From Acanthaster planci (lineage: Eukaryota; Echinodermata; Asteroidea; Valvatida; Acanthasteridae): a stretch of DNA of 64,000 bases. The position numbers were made by a program, and so were the translations under genes. Of the stretch, positions 33,121 through 43,520 are shown piece by piece (the stretch's first letter is position 1; each line of letters begins with the position of its first letter). The stretch is taken from NCBI RefSeq assembly GCF_001949145.1, contig NW_019091379.1:568532-632531 (forward strand), read 5' to 3'. The notes beneath the pieces were generated by a model. It saw nothing but the letters and a program-made list of their open reading frames with translations, made no database searches and had not been told where the DNA came from.

Positions 33121-36098
33121 TTTAATGGCGGTGCTCGGCCTCTATGGTTGTGCTAACGGTTGTGCGCAAATATAGATTTCTGTCACTACGTCACTTAATT
33201 CAAGCAAATCTTTCCTCCAAGGTTAGCATCATGTCTTTAGCTGTACTCACTGCTGACAGTCTCCATGAAATACGCGGAGCCCCTGTAAGCGTGAAATCGT
33301 CACGTGCTAAGCTGCGCCGTGAAATTGGGCCCAGGATGACTTAATACACATCAGAAGCAGATGTGAGATCCAGATCCTCTCTATAGACCAAAAAGAGTGA
33401 CGATTTACAATGTCCACCTCGATCTCTCCATAGGGCAAAAACTGAATCTGCTTGCCCTGATGAAGGTACCCAGTAACCGAAAGCTCGGCAATTACATAAT
33501 TCAGAGCACTGATTATAAAATAAGTGTATTTTGGTCTATATTTCGATCTCTTCATAGCCGTTCCACTGCCCCTCGTATTTTGTCCGTCCTGTGGAGTGCC
33601 CACCCCAATGCATGTCTCTCAGATTATCAGATTAAACTCGAACTCCCAGTGTCAACATCGTGGTGTAATTCTTAGCACTCACAAGTATTTTGTCATGCAG
33701 AAGGCAGAAGGTATCTCTGAGTCAGGTTTCTTCAACCCATTTCCGAACACCACAATCCGCTATGACTAGCCGAGCAGGGAAGATCCATCCCTGCTCCACG
33801 AGTGTCGATCATGCCTTCCGTTTTCGTCAAATGCGTACACCTTATGTAAACCCCATGGGCACTGTGACCTAACGGGCACATTTCTTGTATGCAGCGAGTA
33901 CTTTCAACATATAAATGAGAAACTGCAGTTGGCACGGCATTATGGGCGTGGCATCGAAGGCGCGTTCAGAAAATGAACATGCAGTCGTGAATTGATCCAG
34001 CACACGTGATGATTAAACTGTTGTCATTTTGTTCATAATACCTTAAACGACAGCAATTAAACGATTTTGTCCACACGTGTAGCATATTGGCCAGAGCAAT
34101 TCTCAATGCCGTCAATGCTCACCTGGTGCAGGACTGGACAAAGTTCACTGGACTCAGACATGGGGTTGAGGAGCCAAAATGTGTGATCAGTAATTCCGAG
34201 GATGCATGTCCCTGTGGCCAGCCAAGTGGTAAGAAAACAACCCACGATGGATACCTTTACCTTTCGAGATAGCGAGTGCGGGTGTGCGACAACGCATTGT
34301 GAGTTGACGCACGTTCCGCGCGCCACAGGCACGGCATCCTAAAAACCTGTCCGGGGAAATGTGATCATCCAGTGAGACGCTCGTTTCTTTTGCAATCTAT
34401 AGTCTTGATCAGACAGGACACGAGTGAATTATTAAACAGAAATCGATAATTAAATAACAATTACCCCCAAACGTGATTCCCTGGGAGTTGTTACCTGATC
34501 CTATAGCCCAGCTAGGGCACGTCTATATCGCCGGAATCAGATTAGTAGGACTGATGGCAAACAAAAATCCTGACAGAGTGACCTCATCTTTGCAACATTT
34601 AGTATCATTACCCTGCTTACACTTCACATTGATAAAAATCAGTTAGAGAACCGGAGGGGAAAGAACACCTGCTAACCATCACGAACGGAAGAAGCTTGGA
34701 AAAAAAGGTTGGCGTGCGGTGAGACGAAAAGGTATGCCATGTTCATGCAGCATTAAGATATCTGATGGCACGTGGAGAATAGAGGGACCAGGTAGAAACA
34801 CAGATGGATCAAAGGATCAAGATCAATGGATATTGACTGTGAATGTGAATTCATTAGAGCTGCACCAGAACGATCTATGGAATGTCTTGAGCGTCATTAT
34901 GACGTCTCCCTGGCGGCAAGCGCGATATGCTGCAGAACATGAAAACATTTTTGGCCCAGGCGTTTAAAGCGTGGTCATAGTGTTTTTGCATACGACTGAT
35001 TTTTTTTTTTTTTTTTGCACTTTTTCCCATTCAGTTTTATACTTTTGCATCAAAGAAAAGGGGAACTCAGCGAAAACATAATGCGGACTCTTCATCGTTA
35101 TGTAAAATGTATATCCTTTATCTTACTTCCCTTTTTATTTCCATTTCAAGGTTACTGAAGTCCTGTTTTTTAAGCATCTCATTTTTCTTTTATTCAAAGA
35201 AAGAAAATACGGAGATACAAAAGGATTAAACACAGTTATGAAAGTCTGTGCAAATGGCATGCATAAGGTTGACTGCAGCAGACCTGAGACACTTTTCGGT
35301 GTAGCTTTGTAGTCAGTTGTAATAATTGTAGTCATGAGTGTCCCACACCCCATCAAGCGTTCACTATCCACAGTTGAAATTCCCATGCATGTTCATTATC
35401 CCCTCGAGCTGCCTTGTGATTATCTCCCTATGTGTACTGGAGTTTGACGCCTTTCACAGTAAATCGGTAATCCGAGCGTTGACAAACCAGCGCTGCACCA
35501 ATGCACAGAACGTGCAAGTGAATTCCACATGAATAACCTAATGCCATTTTGAATTCATTTGGTGGCATCTCACAAATGCTGGATTAGCTACTGGCAAGAG
35601 ACTCTCCGGATGGCCGGATTTTAACGTAGCTTGAGCTGCTTCGAATGGAATTTGGTTACCAATTGACTGTTTTGTGAAAGTGCTTGTTTTTACATTTCAA
35701 ACTCATTAAATTGGATGATCCATTTTGCTTACGGCTTGAATGTTTGCCCGAATGTTGCTCCGTGTAAAAACAGGGAAGACTCATAACCATCATGACCTCC
35801 GAATCTTTCATTTGGCCGGGAAATTCAATGAAAATATGCAAGTTCTTTCGGCGTCCCAAAAAATGTCGGTAATATAATGACAAGGTCACGGGTCAAGGTA
35901 TCCGAAACCTACATACTTCTCAGTTTCCGGTGCTGATACAAGAAATAGGCAGAAATTTATTTAAATGTTAAGTTAAGTTGTAAAACTGTCATTTTTTAAT
36001 CGAATAACATCATATGTGACGACAGGCTTCAAGTTCATTCAGTGAACTTGAAACAGTAGGCTAGTTCAGCAAAATTAATATAATAACGCATTTGCAGT
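33121..36098. other. Intergenic stretch upstream of HSPBAP1
   Basis: No credible gene was found. A poly-T run lies at about 35001-35016. A 25-base palindrome (TTCAAGTTCATTCAGTGAACTTGAA, 36028-36052) sits just before the element described next, with arms of 10 bases. Confidence 0.45.
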
Positions 36099-36107
36099 AC
36101 CTCTGGC

Positions 36108-36568
36108 CGAGTTCGAGCGGCTTGTTCCCGTATGTTCACGAACAGCTCGATTTGTTGTTCGTGGGTCGGCCGCTCGAACGGGGAACAAACAACCGGTTAC
36201 CGTTGGTAGTTAGTGACAAGCAACATGCAACATGGAGGCGTCCCTGTCGGCTACGTTATTCGAGAGTTAATGTTTGGATGGACTGAATTCTTTTCTATAT
36301 AAACAGGAACATTCATTTCTGTGTTACGGAAAATAATTAATGTTAATTTTGCAAAACTTCCCATTGTCTATGGCTTTGGAAGCTATCTCTCTACTTTTTG
36401 CAGCTGTTCAAATATCAAAATCTCACGAGTTTTTCCGTGTGTTCCTGTAAAACCCTGACGAGGAGGTGGTGTGTGATCCGATTCCGAGAACAGTGTTCTT
36501 GAGTCGTGTTCCCGCCGTTCGAGCGCGAGAACAAGAAACCCGTGACAAGAACAGGCCGCCCGAACTCG
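36108..36568. mobile_element. Inverted-repeat element with a perfect 9-bp target duplication, Mutator-like
   Basis: The element begins CGAGTTCGAGCGGCTTGTTC and ends, in reverse complement, CGAGTTCGGGCGGCCTGTTC. It is flanked on both sides by ACCTCTGGC (36099-36107 and 36569-36577) with no mismatch. A 9-bp duplication is typical of Mutator-like elements, and 8-9 bp also occurs in Merlin. The interior has further inverted copies of the GTTCGAGCGG motif and no transposase. It ends about 126 bases before the HSPBAP1 start codon, so it probably overlaps the promoter or 5' UTR. The exact duplication implies a recent insertion. Confidence 0.8.
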
Positions 36569-36667
36569 ACCTCTGGCTATAAAAACGAAGCTAAATTTTC
36601 GCTTGATAACACTGCCCGGTGGCGCTCTTCATGTTGTTGATAACGTCAATAGAGGGCGACTTTTGAT

Positions 36668-36697
36668 ATGGCTGCTCCCACGAATAGAAAAAGATGA
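36668..36697 (+). promoter_or_regulatory. Upstream reading frame overlapping the HSPBAP1 start codon
   Basis: An ATG at 36668 opens a nine-codon frame (MAAPTNRKR) whose TGA stop overlaps the HSPBAP1 ATG as ATGA. If the transcript includes it, ribosomes would have to reinitiate or scan past it. Alternatively, one missing A in the A5 run at 36688-36692 would fuse MAAPTNRK to the main frame. Vertebrate HSPBAP1 also begins MAA, so an assembly or sequence error is possible. Confidence 0.4.
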
Positions 36698-39600
36698 CAA
36701 TGGAAAGTTCAAGGGATATTTACAAACGCTTGAACGAGACTTTTACAGAACCAGTAGTGCTAAAAGGTTTGCTTGAATGCTGGCCTTCACGACAGTGGTC
36801 TCCAAATTATTTAGCATCAGTTTTACAGGAGAAGAAAGTAACGATCCGCACTGGCCCGCATTCTGCTAAATCACTTGGTGAGTTTTTGTTTCGTGCACCT
36901 GACTGACACAGTGACAGTGACATCAGGGAACTGTCGACCGTGAGGCACGCGGAGTATAGTGCTGCACAGTTCTGGGATTGGGAGTAATGGACAATTACCA
37001 AAACAACGTGAGAGACATCATTCAAATAGTGGTCATCCGAAAGCGGAGAGAGTCTCTCCGAGAGGCTAATGAAACATTTGTGTATGCAAAAAAATTGTGC
37101 CTACGATTAAGAGGGTGTGCCAAAGATTTCACCACCTGACCACGCCGACAGAAAATTGCATACATGCATGTACGGATGTGTGGCTAACGATGGAGCGGTA
37201 GCGAGGGTCCGTGCCACACTAGTGGAGCTGGGTAATATGGTGCCATTTTGGAAGATAAACAACATGTTGCCACTGGCAACAACATGGTCGCGCATGCCTT
37301 TTGATTACAGCAAAGTGGTTAATTAATCTGTGTCATTGATGAGATAATTCGTGAAATTCGGTTTGTCATGAATTCAGAAACAGCTAGCCCAAGTTGAGAG
37401 GAGATTCAATATTAGAAAGTGCCAGCACTGAAAGACTCACAATTATATGGGAAGTTTTCCCTCAAGGTTGCACTACATATGCGTCCATAGAAAACAGTAC
37501 AAAATCAGACCGAAATGGCACCGCCTGTTTTTTCATTGGAAATTCAAGAATATGACCACGAAAAGTCCACTTTTCGTTTCAATTTTACAGGGTTTAGCCA
37601 TGCGATTTTTATTTATTCGCCATTCCCCGAAGATACTCCCAAAATAGTTGTAAAACTATGTACTCAGCTCTGAATGTAGCCCACCTCTAACCTGCAGGCT
37701 GGGGCTTTTTGTGCAAGAAATACCCTGAACAGGAAACCACCAGTCCCAAATTCAGGATTTACAGAAATATTTCTGTGATCCCTCCTGGTTATGGCATACA
37801 TGTCTGATTGTAAAAACCCTGTTCGATCACAAAATATTCACGAGCTTATGCACAGAAATCCAATGATTTGGTGGAATGCACCCCCTCAATGGCACGTACA
37901 AATGACACGTTGACACAGAGCGTGATGGTTTTGTTTATCTTCTCTTTCCATTGCTAGGTTGAAGTTCGCGCATGCGCACATGAGATTACAAAAAGGCTTA
38001 TATTTCCTAGCACAGTATCAAACACAGTCATCCTGGTCATTTGGACTAACTTACTTTTTGAATAGCAATCACATATTTCAGAGCAGTGATTTGATATTAT
38101 ATTCTTGTCATTATTCTGATCACGATGCTACGCAGCCCTTCCATATTATACAATCATTTGCTTTGGTATTTGCTTCCATTTCAGGTACACAGATAGAAAC
38201 CTACATGTACATGTAAAATACATGTAGATTGCAACACCCTTGTGATTATTAAAATAACAAAAGGTAGACAAACTTAACCATTGAATGTAAACACAAATTT
38301 AAAACCACCAAAAGGTGATTTTTAAAAGTTGCTCTTTCTTATGTACTAGGCCTTTTTCCTGGTGTTACGTACTTACTCATAAAGAGTTGCCCACTATCTA
38401 TTCATGCAAGAGTCAGTGCTGTGGGAGGTAGATTGTGTCCATGAAGAGGCAACGCTGCATCAGTTTTGTGAGTGGCTGAGGAGTGATGCTACCTCAGCCT
38501 GGTCAGGGACTTCCCCGAATCCATTACTGAAATACAGCAGAGGAGAGCACTGGTGTTATGTGGATTACAAACAGATGGCTTTTCTCTTTGAGGATCACCC
38601 AGAGATTCTTGAGGTGTGCTTACATTTAGACGGATAAATTGTAGAACTTGTGCATGGTTTTCGGTCAACAATGGGATGGGAAGGGTCAGAGGGTAGCATG
38701 ATACTTTCTTTCCCTGAAAGAGCACAGTCTTCAATCTTAAAATGAAAAAGGGCGGGTCATTATGAAAGTTTAATTTACTGACTGGATCATTTTGATTTAA
38801 GACACTTTGTCTCCCGTTGGCCTCGTCTTAGCCACGGTGCCCCATGGAAAAGTTCTCATCAGCAAAAACTTGATTCTCTTGGAAGTGGCGTAAATGCAGC
38901 CTTTACCTGTGTGACTGACACTCTAGCTAGGCTTTAGATATTCATGTATGCCTTGGCCTCTCCATTTATTTTGATGTTAAATTTTGTCACAAACCTTGAC
39001 ATTTCTGCTTGGAACATCCAGGCCCAAAATCCCCCCCCCCCACAGAAACCCTATACCAAGCAGAAAACCAGTGTATCGTCAGTCTACTTTAACTTGTCGG
39101 GGACAGGGTATCTGGTAACCAGTCTTTTTACTTCCTAGTCTTGCACCATTCCCCAGCTTCCAGGCAGCTGTTGATGTTAAAGGATCTGGAAAGACATGAA
39201 CTTTGCAAAGTTTTGGTTCCAGGCTGTGCGCTGGTCAGACCTGGGATTTGAGCACCGTGACGGCCGGCAAAGCACCATATGGATTGGCAGTGAAGGGGCC
39301 TTCACCCCGGGGCATTATGACACCTATGGTTTCAACCTGGTGGCTCAGATATATGGCAGGTAGTTTGTCTGTAAGGTTTGGGGTGTACCCAACTGCATAA
39401 AACTTGTTTGTAGGTTAAATTTTGTCACAGAAATGTTTGACTGATGCTACATTCAACAGCCAATGATGAAAACCAACCCTTAAAGCTTTGTTGTTGGATT
39501 ATAGGTATTGTCGGTTAGCTTAAAAAATGTTGATGGCAAATTAAGAGGGCCTTGAAGAGCGTGGGATGATAGTGACATGACTCAGTAAGAGCACCACCAC

Positions 39601-42111
39601 TTTTGCCTCTAGGATGTCAATTATGATCGCCATGAAACCTTGACACCTACACTTAGGTAGGGTAACCGTACGGTCAGGCATGGATCCGCATTGGCATTTT
39701 TGGAAGACCCCATGAAAAAAGCATAGGCCATGTTGCATGTACGGTTAAGGACAAAACAAAGAGATTAAATGGAATCACCAATGGCAGCAACGACATATAT
39801 GTAGTATTACCCCTCCCCTCCCAATGCAAGATTTCCCAAGCGCTCCCCAGCAAAAAAATCCATAAGGGTGTCTCGGCACTTTTCAGTTGAGTCAAAGCCC
39901 TCACTATATCTGCCCAAATAGTCTATTGCTCATGAATCCCCCGCCTCTCTCCCCAGAAAACGATGGCACCTGTTTCCTCCAAGTCAGACCAGCCTCCTCT
40001 ACCCAACAAGGATCCCCTATGAGGAATCCAGCATCTTCAGCCCCATCAACATCGCCAACCCAGCCGTTGACCGCTACCCCAAATTTGTGGAATCCACGCC
40101 GTACGTATTGACCCTGGAACCAGGAGAGGTGTTGTTTGTTCCCAAGCATTGGTGGCATTTCGTGGAGTCCCTGGAAGTGTCAATCAGCATCAATTCGTGG
40201 GTGGACGTGGTGAGTTGCAGTACGCACAAAAAGAGATGTCTAATTCCAGGGGCCAATTTCGTAGACCTGCTTAAGCACAAAATCTGCTTAAGCATGAAAA
40301 AACCTTGCTAAAAAAACAAAGGTTACCAGTTCAAAGTCTATCCAATTGTCAAGATAACCAAAAGACAGCTAAAAACCATCCCAAAACAATATATATCACA
40401 AGGAGTTTTTGGCTGGTTACCTGATTTATCAAGAAAGCTTTTCTCGCACTTAAGCAAATTTTGTGCTGTAGCAGCTTCTTGAAATTGGCCACTGGTTTTA
40501 AATTCTGAAGTATGACCATGTGACAAATATTATAATCACAGGTTTCCTATTCCAAAATTATCAAGTGCCGAATTATTGCCGAGTGAATTATGTAGCGAGT
40601 TTCATTTACATTCTTTCCCTCAACAGGAGAGCGACAGGGAGAGCAGAGTGCAGGAGGCCGTAACCAGACTACTCGTTTCCATTCTCATGTCCAACTCATG
40701 TGGTCCCAGGAAATGGGTCTGTCCAACAGAGGTAAACAAAAACTCAGGAGGGACATGATGCTGTGAAAAGTTAAATGCGTACATGTACAATCGCTTGCCA
40801 AAAAGCACCCATGAGAATATTTTGAGGGTACTAGAAAGCACTGACAGCTGTGAACATGAATTCAAATGAAATGGGTAATTCCAGAAATTTATAAGGGTCC
40901 ATTTTTTCGTGTCCCTGCCACATCTGACATATGATGTAAGTTCAGACCACTTTTTCTAATTTCCAAGAGTGATGAATTAATGCAAATTACCTGCCAAACA
41001 AATAGTAATAGTTTGAAATCAATTCTGATGATATTTCCATGCCAAACACCAAAGGTCAGATGTAACAAGGACACAACCATGTCTCTCTTTTGGACCCTAT
41101 TCTCTGAAATTAGCCGTCTATTTTACAGGAAATGATAAGTCGTTACAAATTTTTTTCCCATCAAAGACAGAGGAAGCTAAAAAATAACAAAAAGAAAATG
41201 CCGTGTATGATTATAGATAAATGTGATCACAATCATGTTCAAATTTAAAAAAAATTGGCATATCCCTCTTGTTGATCAGGATTTTCAATACACTATTCAT
41301 AATTCAGTGTTATTCCTCTTTATACTTTTCACAGGCCATTTGCTCTGAAGAGGTGAATTACAGTTATGTCAGGGCAGCGCTCCAAGAAAGTTCATGCAGA
41401 TCAGAACAGGCGTGCACTACTGAAGAGGCCAGAGACTCGGTAGAGCATGCAGCAAACAGTACCCGTAATATTTGGCCTCACAAACCAGACTTAGACAGCG
41501 CCCTGACTGCACAGAATGAGGGAATGAAAGGTGCAAAGATCCCTCCGAAGACAAGTGAAGATGGAAAACCACCGACTGAGGTTGATGAGGCGTTGAAACT
41601 GAACAGCCCATTCAGCTGCAGATTTGGCCGTATTGACTCCGCCGAGCCTTCACATAGCTCCAACGCAGGCACAGGTCATAGGCTCAAGGTGGAAGAGAAG
41701 GGTCCTTGCAGTAGGGACAAGATGGTGGCCAATCCAAACGAAGGAGGGGAACGGAAAAGACCCCATTGCGAGACAACAGGATCTGAAACTCGGCCAAAAT
41801 TGCCAAGAGCCGATTCAGACGAACCAATCCCAAAACAATCGAATGAGCTGCTGCCTGCTTTTGTTTTCCCTGTAAAATGCCGAGGCCAGATATATAAAGA
41901 AAGCCAGCATGCCCACTCAGTTCACAGCGACCAGGAGGTTTTGAATATTAAGCAGATTGGGTCAGAGGTCAAACTTGAACTACGTGACGAAGAGATAAGG
42001 CAGATGGTGGCAGAGTGTGTAAGTCATCCAGCAGTAATATCTCTGGCAGCAACGTTGTTACAGGAGAAGTTTGATCAAATACAGTTTGATCGTCACTATC
42101 AGGCGGTATAA
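36694..42111 (+). CDS. HSPBAP1: HSPB1-associated protein 1 homologue, JmjC-domain protein, six exons
   Basis: Exons join in frame as 36694-36877, 38411-38613, 39223-39359, 39957-40209, 40627-40731 and 41335-42111, all with GT-AG borders. They give 552 residues; human HSPBAP1 has 488. The N-terminal part (LNETFTEPVVLKGLLECWPS) and the JmjC core match the vertebrate protein closely. The iron-binding triad is His160, Asp162 (in FTPGHYDTYG) and His242 (in VPKHWWHFVES), as in factor-inhibiting-HIF-type oxygenases. The 2-oxoglutarate-binding fold is therefore intact, although catalytic activity is not shown for this family. The mammalian protein binds the small heat-shock protein HSPB1. The last exon encodes a long polar linker (about 295-515) and the conserved helical C-terminus (MVAECVSHPAVISLAATLLQ). 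It is followed about 0.9 kb downstream by the aminopeptidase gene on the same strand. Confidence 0.93.
39223..39359 (+). CDS. HSPBAP1: HSPBAP1 exon 3: first half of JmjC core
   Basis: The exon starts after TTGGTTCCAG and ends at GGCAG|GTAG in phase 2. It encodes AVRWSDLGFE, STIWIGSEGAFTPGHYDTYG and FNLVAQIYG. It carries the HxD half of the metal site. Confidence 0.9.
39957..40209 (+). CDS. HSPBAP1: HSPBAP1 exon 4: second half of JmjC core
   Basis: The exon follows TCTCCCCAG and ends GACGTG|GTGAGT. It encodes KRWHLFPPSQTSLLYPTRIP, PGEVLFVPKHWWHFVES and ISINSWVDV, supplying the distal His of the triad. Confidence 0.9.
40873..41098 (+). mobile_element. Long-inverted-repeat element, copy 1 (HSPBAP1 intron 5)
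   Basis: The sequence from GGGTAATTCCAGAAATTT to TTTTGGACCCT matches, over about 220 bases, the element at 50553-50791. The ends GGGTCCATTTTTTCGTGTCC and, in reverse complement, AGGGTCCAAAAGAGAGACA form long imperfect inverted repeats. The right-most TTACCC present in copy 2 is lost here. Confidence 0.75.
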
Positions 42112-42283
42112 TAAAAAAGGAAGTATTATTTCTGTGGATTTTTTTATCAATTTGTACTTTACTCTCTGACTGGTAATATTTTTTAAAATCTGTCAAACCT
42201 AAACTTGTCTTAGGTTTGATAAATTTATTGAAAAATATTAAATGCATTTTGTGTTTTCTCTCTGGTTTGTGTGCAAAAGTTTT

Positions 42284-42307
42284 AATAAAAACTGAATTTG
42301 GAATAAA
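42284..42307 (+). promoter_or_regulatory. HSPBAP1: HSPBAP1 polyadenylation signals
   Basis: AATAAA occurs at 42284-42289 and again at 42302-42307, about 175-195 bases after the stop codon and on the sense strand. These are the first good poly(A) signals downstream of the gene. Confidence 0.6.
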
Positions 42308-42708
42308 TACACGTAGAAGTAAAATTGAAAATAAGAGAATCTCTCTTTTTTCTTTCCATGATTAGCGTACCTTTTTCAGGAAGAAATCTGAAGTATGAGA
42401 TTGTAAAGATTCACCTGATATCGAGGTGGAGCCTCTTTAAAACATGACGAATGCTGTTGCTCTCTTCATTTCTCATGCTCGTGTCCTCTTGCCTTCATTG
42501 TACGCATCGCATATACCGTAAATAACCATGATGATTAGCATCTTTTATGTTTCTCAATAACAGGAATGAAACATGAGGAATAAAGGAGTTGGACTTGAAA
42601 AGTTCTTTCTTTCCTTTCATTATAAAATGTTGTATTAAAAGGGCTCTTATTAACGAGATGAGAGTGTAGTTTTCAAAATACGTAATTTGATTGGATTCAC
42701 CCACACTG

Positions 42709-42787
42709 GTACCCCCAAAATTGTGGGATTCGTTGTCCGCTGCGATACGTTTATATGTACCCAAGAACCCCACAGTTCTGGAGGTAC
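42709..42787. mobile_element. Tiny inverted-repeat element, 79 bp, copy 1
   Basis: The left end GTACCCCCAAAATTGTGGG pairs with the right end CCCCACAGTTCTGGAGGTAC. It is almost the same length as the perfect-armed copy at 43722-43799. It lies between HSPBAP1 and the aminopeptidase start. Confidence 0.7.
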
Positions 42788-43034
42788 ATACCAAAGATGT
42801 CAACAGGCAGGAGATTTTGCCATCTGACGTTGTTGAAACCAACGCCGGTCAATCTTATCGAAAAAATAGCCAGCAGCGTCAAGCCTCTTAGTCTTTCAAG
42901 TACATGTACGTCTCACAAAGCGACTGTTACAAGTCTATTGTAGTGAAAGTGCTTGTGTCATGTATGGGGCCGGGTACCGGGTGCACGCGCAGTATGACTC
43001 GCCTGTCATGCACGCATCATGAATAAAAGTAGAA

Positions 43035-43520
43035 ATGGCGTCTGGTGCCAACTACAGTCCGCTCCGTGAGGAGCCGTACGAAGACTCAGTGGACCGGCTT
43101 GATTTCGCCCCTCTTAACCAAGATGATGAGCCCAACCCAGACACTGGAAACCCCAGGATTCAGGCTGTTGGCTGGCGAGGCTTCAGGGGAGGCAGAGGCT
43201 GCAGTAAGGTGTCAGCGGTCGTGCTTGTGGGCATGGTTATTGTCGCCATATTGTTGATCGCCGTGATCGCGAGCTTGGCTCGTCCCCGGTGTGTGCCGCC
43301 GCCGACCGAGCCGACGAGCCCGCCCACCGCCGCCTCATCGCCCGCTGCCGTCACCACCTCGCCCAATGCCGTCACCACCTCGTCACCACCAGTGGCTGCG
43401 CCGACTGCCACCAATGGAGAACCGTTTCCGTGGAATGATATCAGGCTGCCCAAATCAGTGAAACCAATCCACTACGATCTCACTTTAACCACCCACTTGA
43501 ACAACCAGACCGGTTTTAAA
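43035..43520 (+). CDS. Aminopeptidase exon 1: tail, membrane anchor and stalk
   Basis: The exon encodes residues 1-162. [20 protein letters not shown] is an uncleaved type II signal anchor. The stalk is a run of Pro, Thr, Ser and Ala, likely heavily O-glycosylated. [20 protein letters not shown] is the conserved entry into the M1 fold. The exon ends at TTTAAA|GTGAGC in phase 0. Confidence 0.9.
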
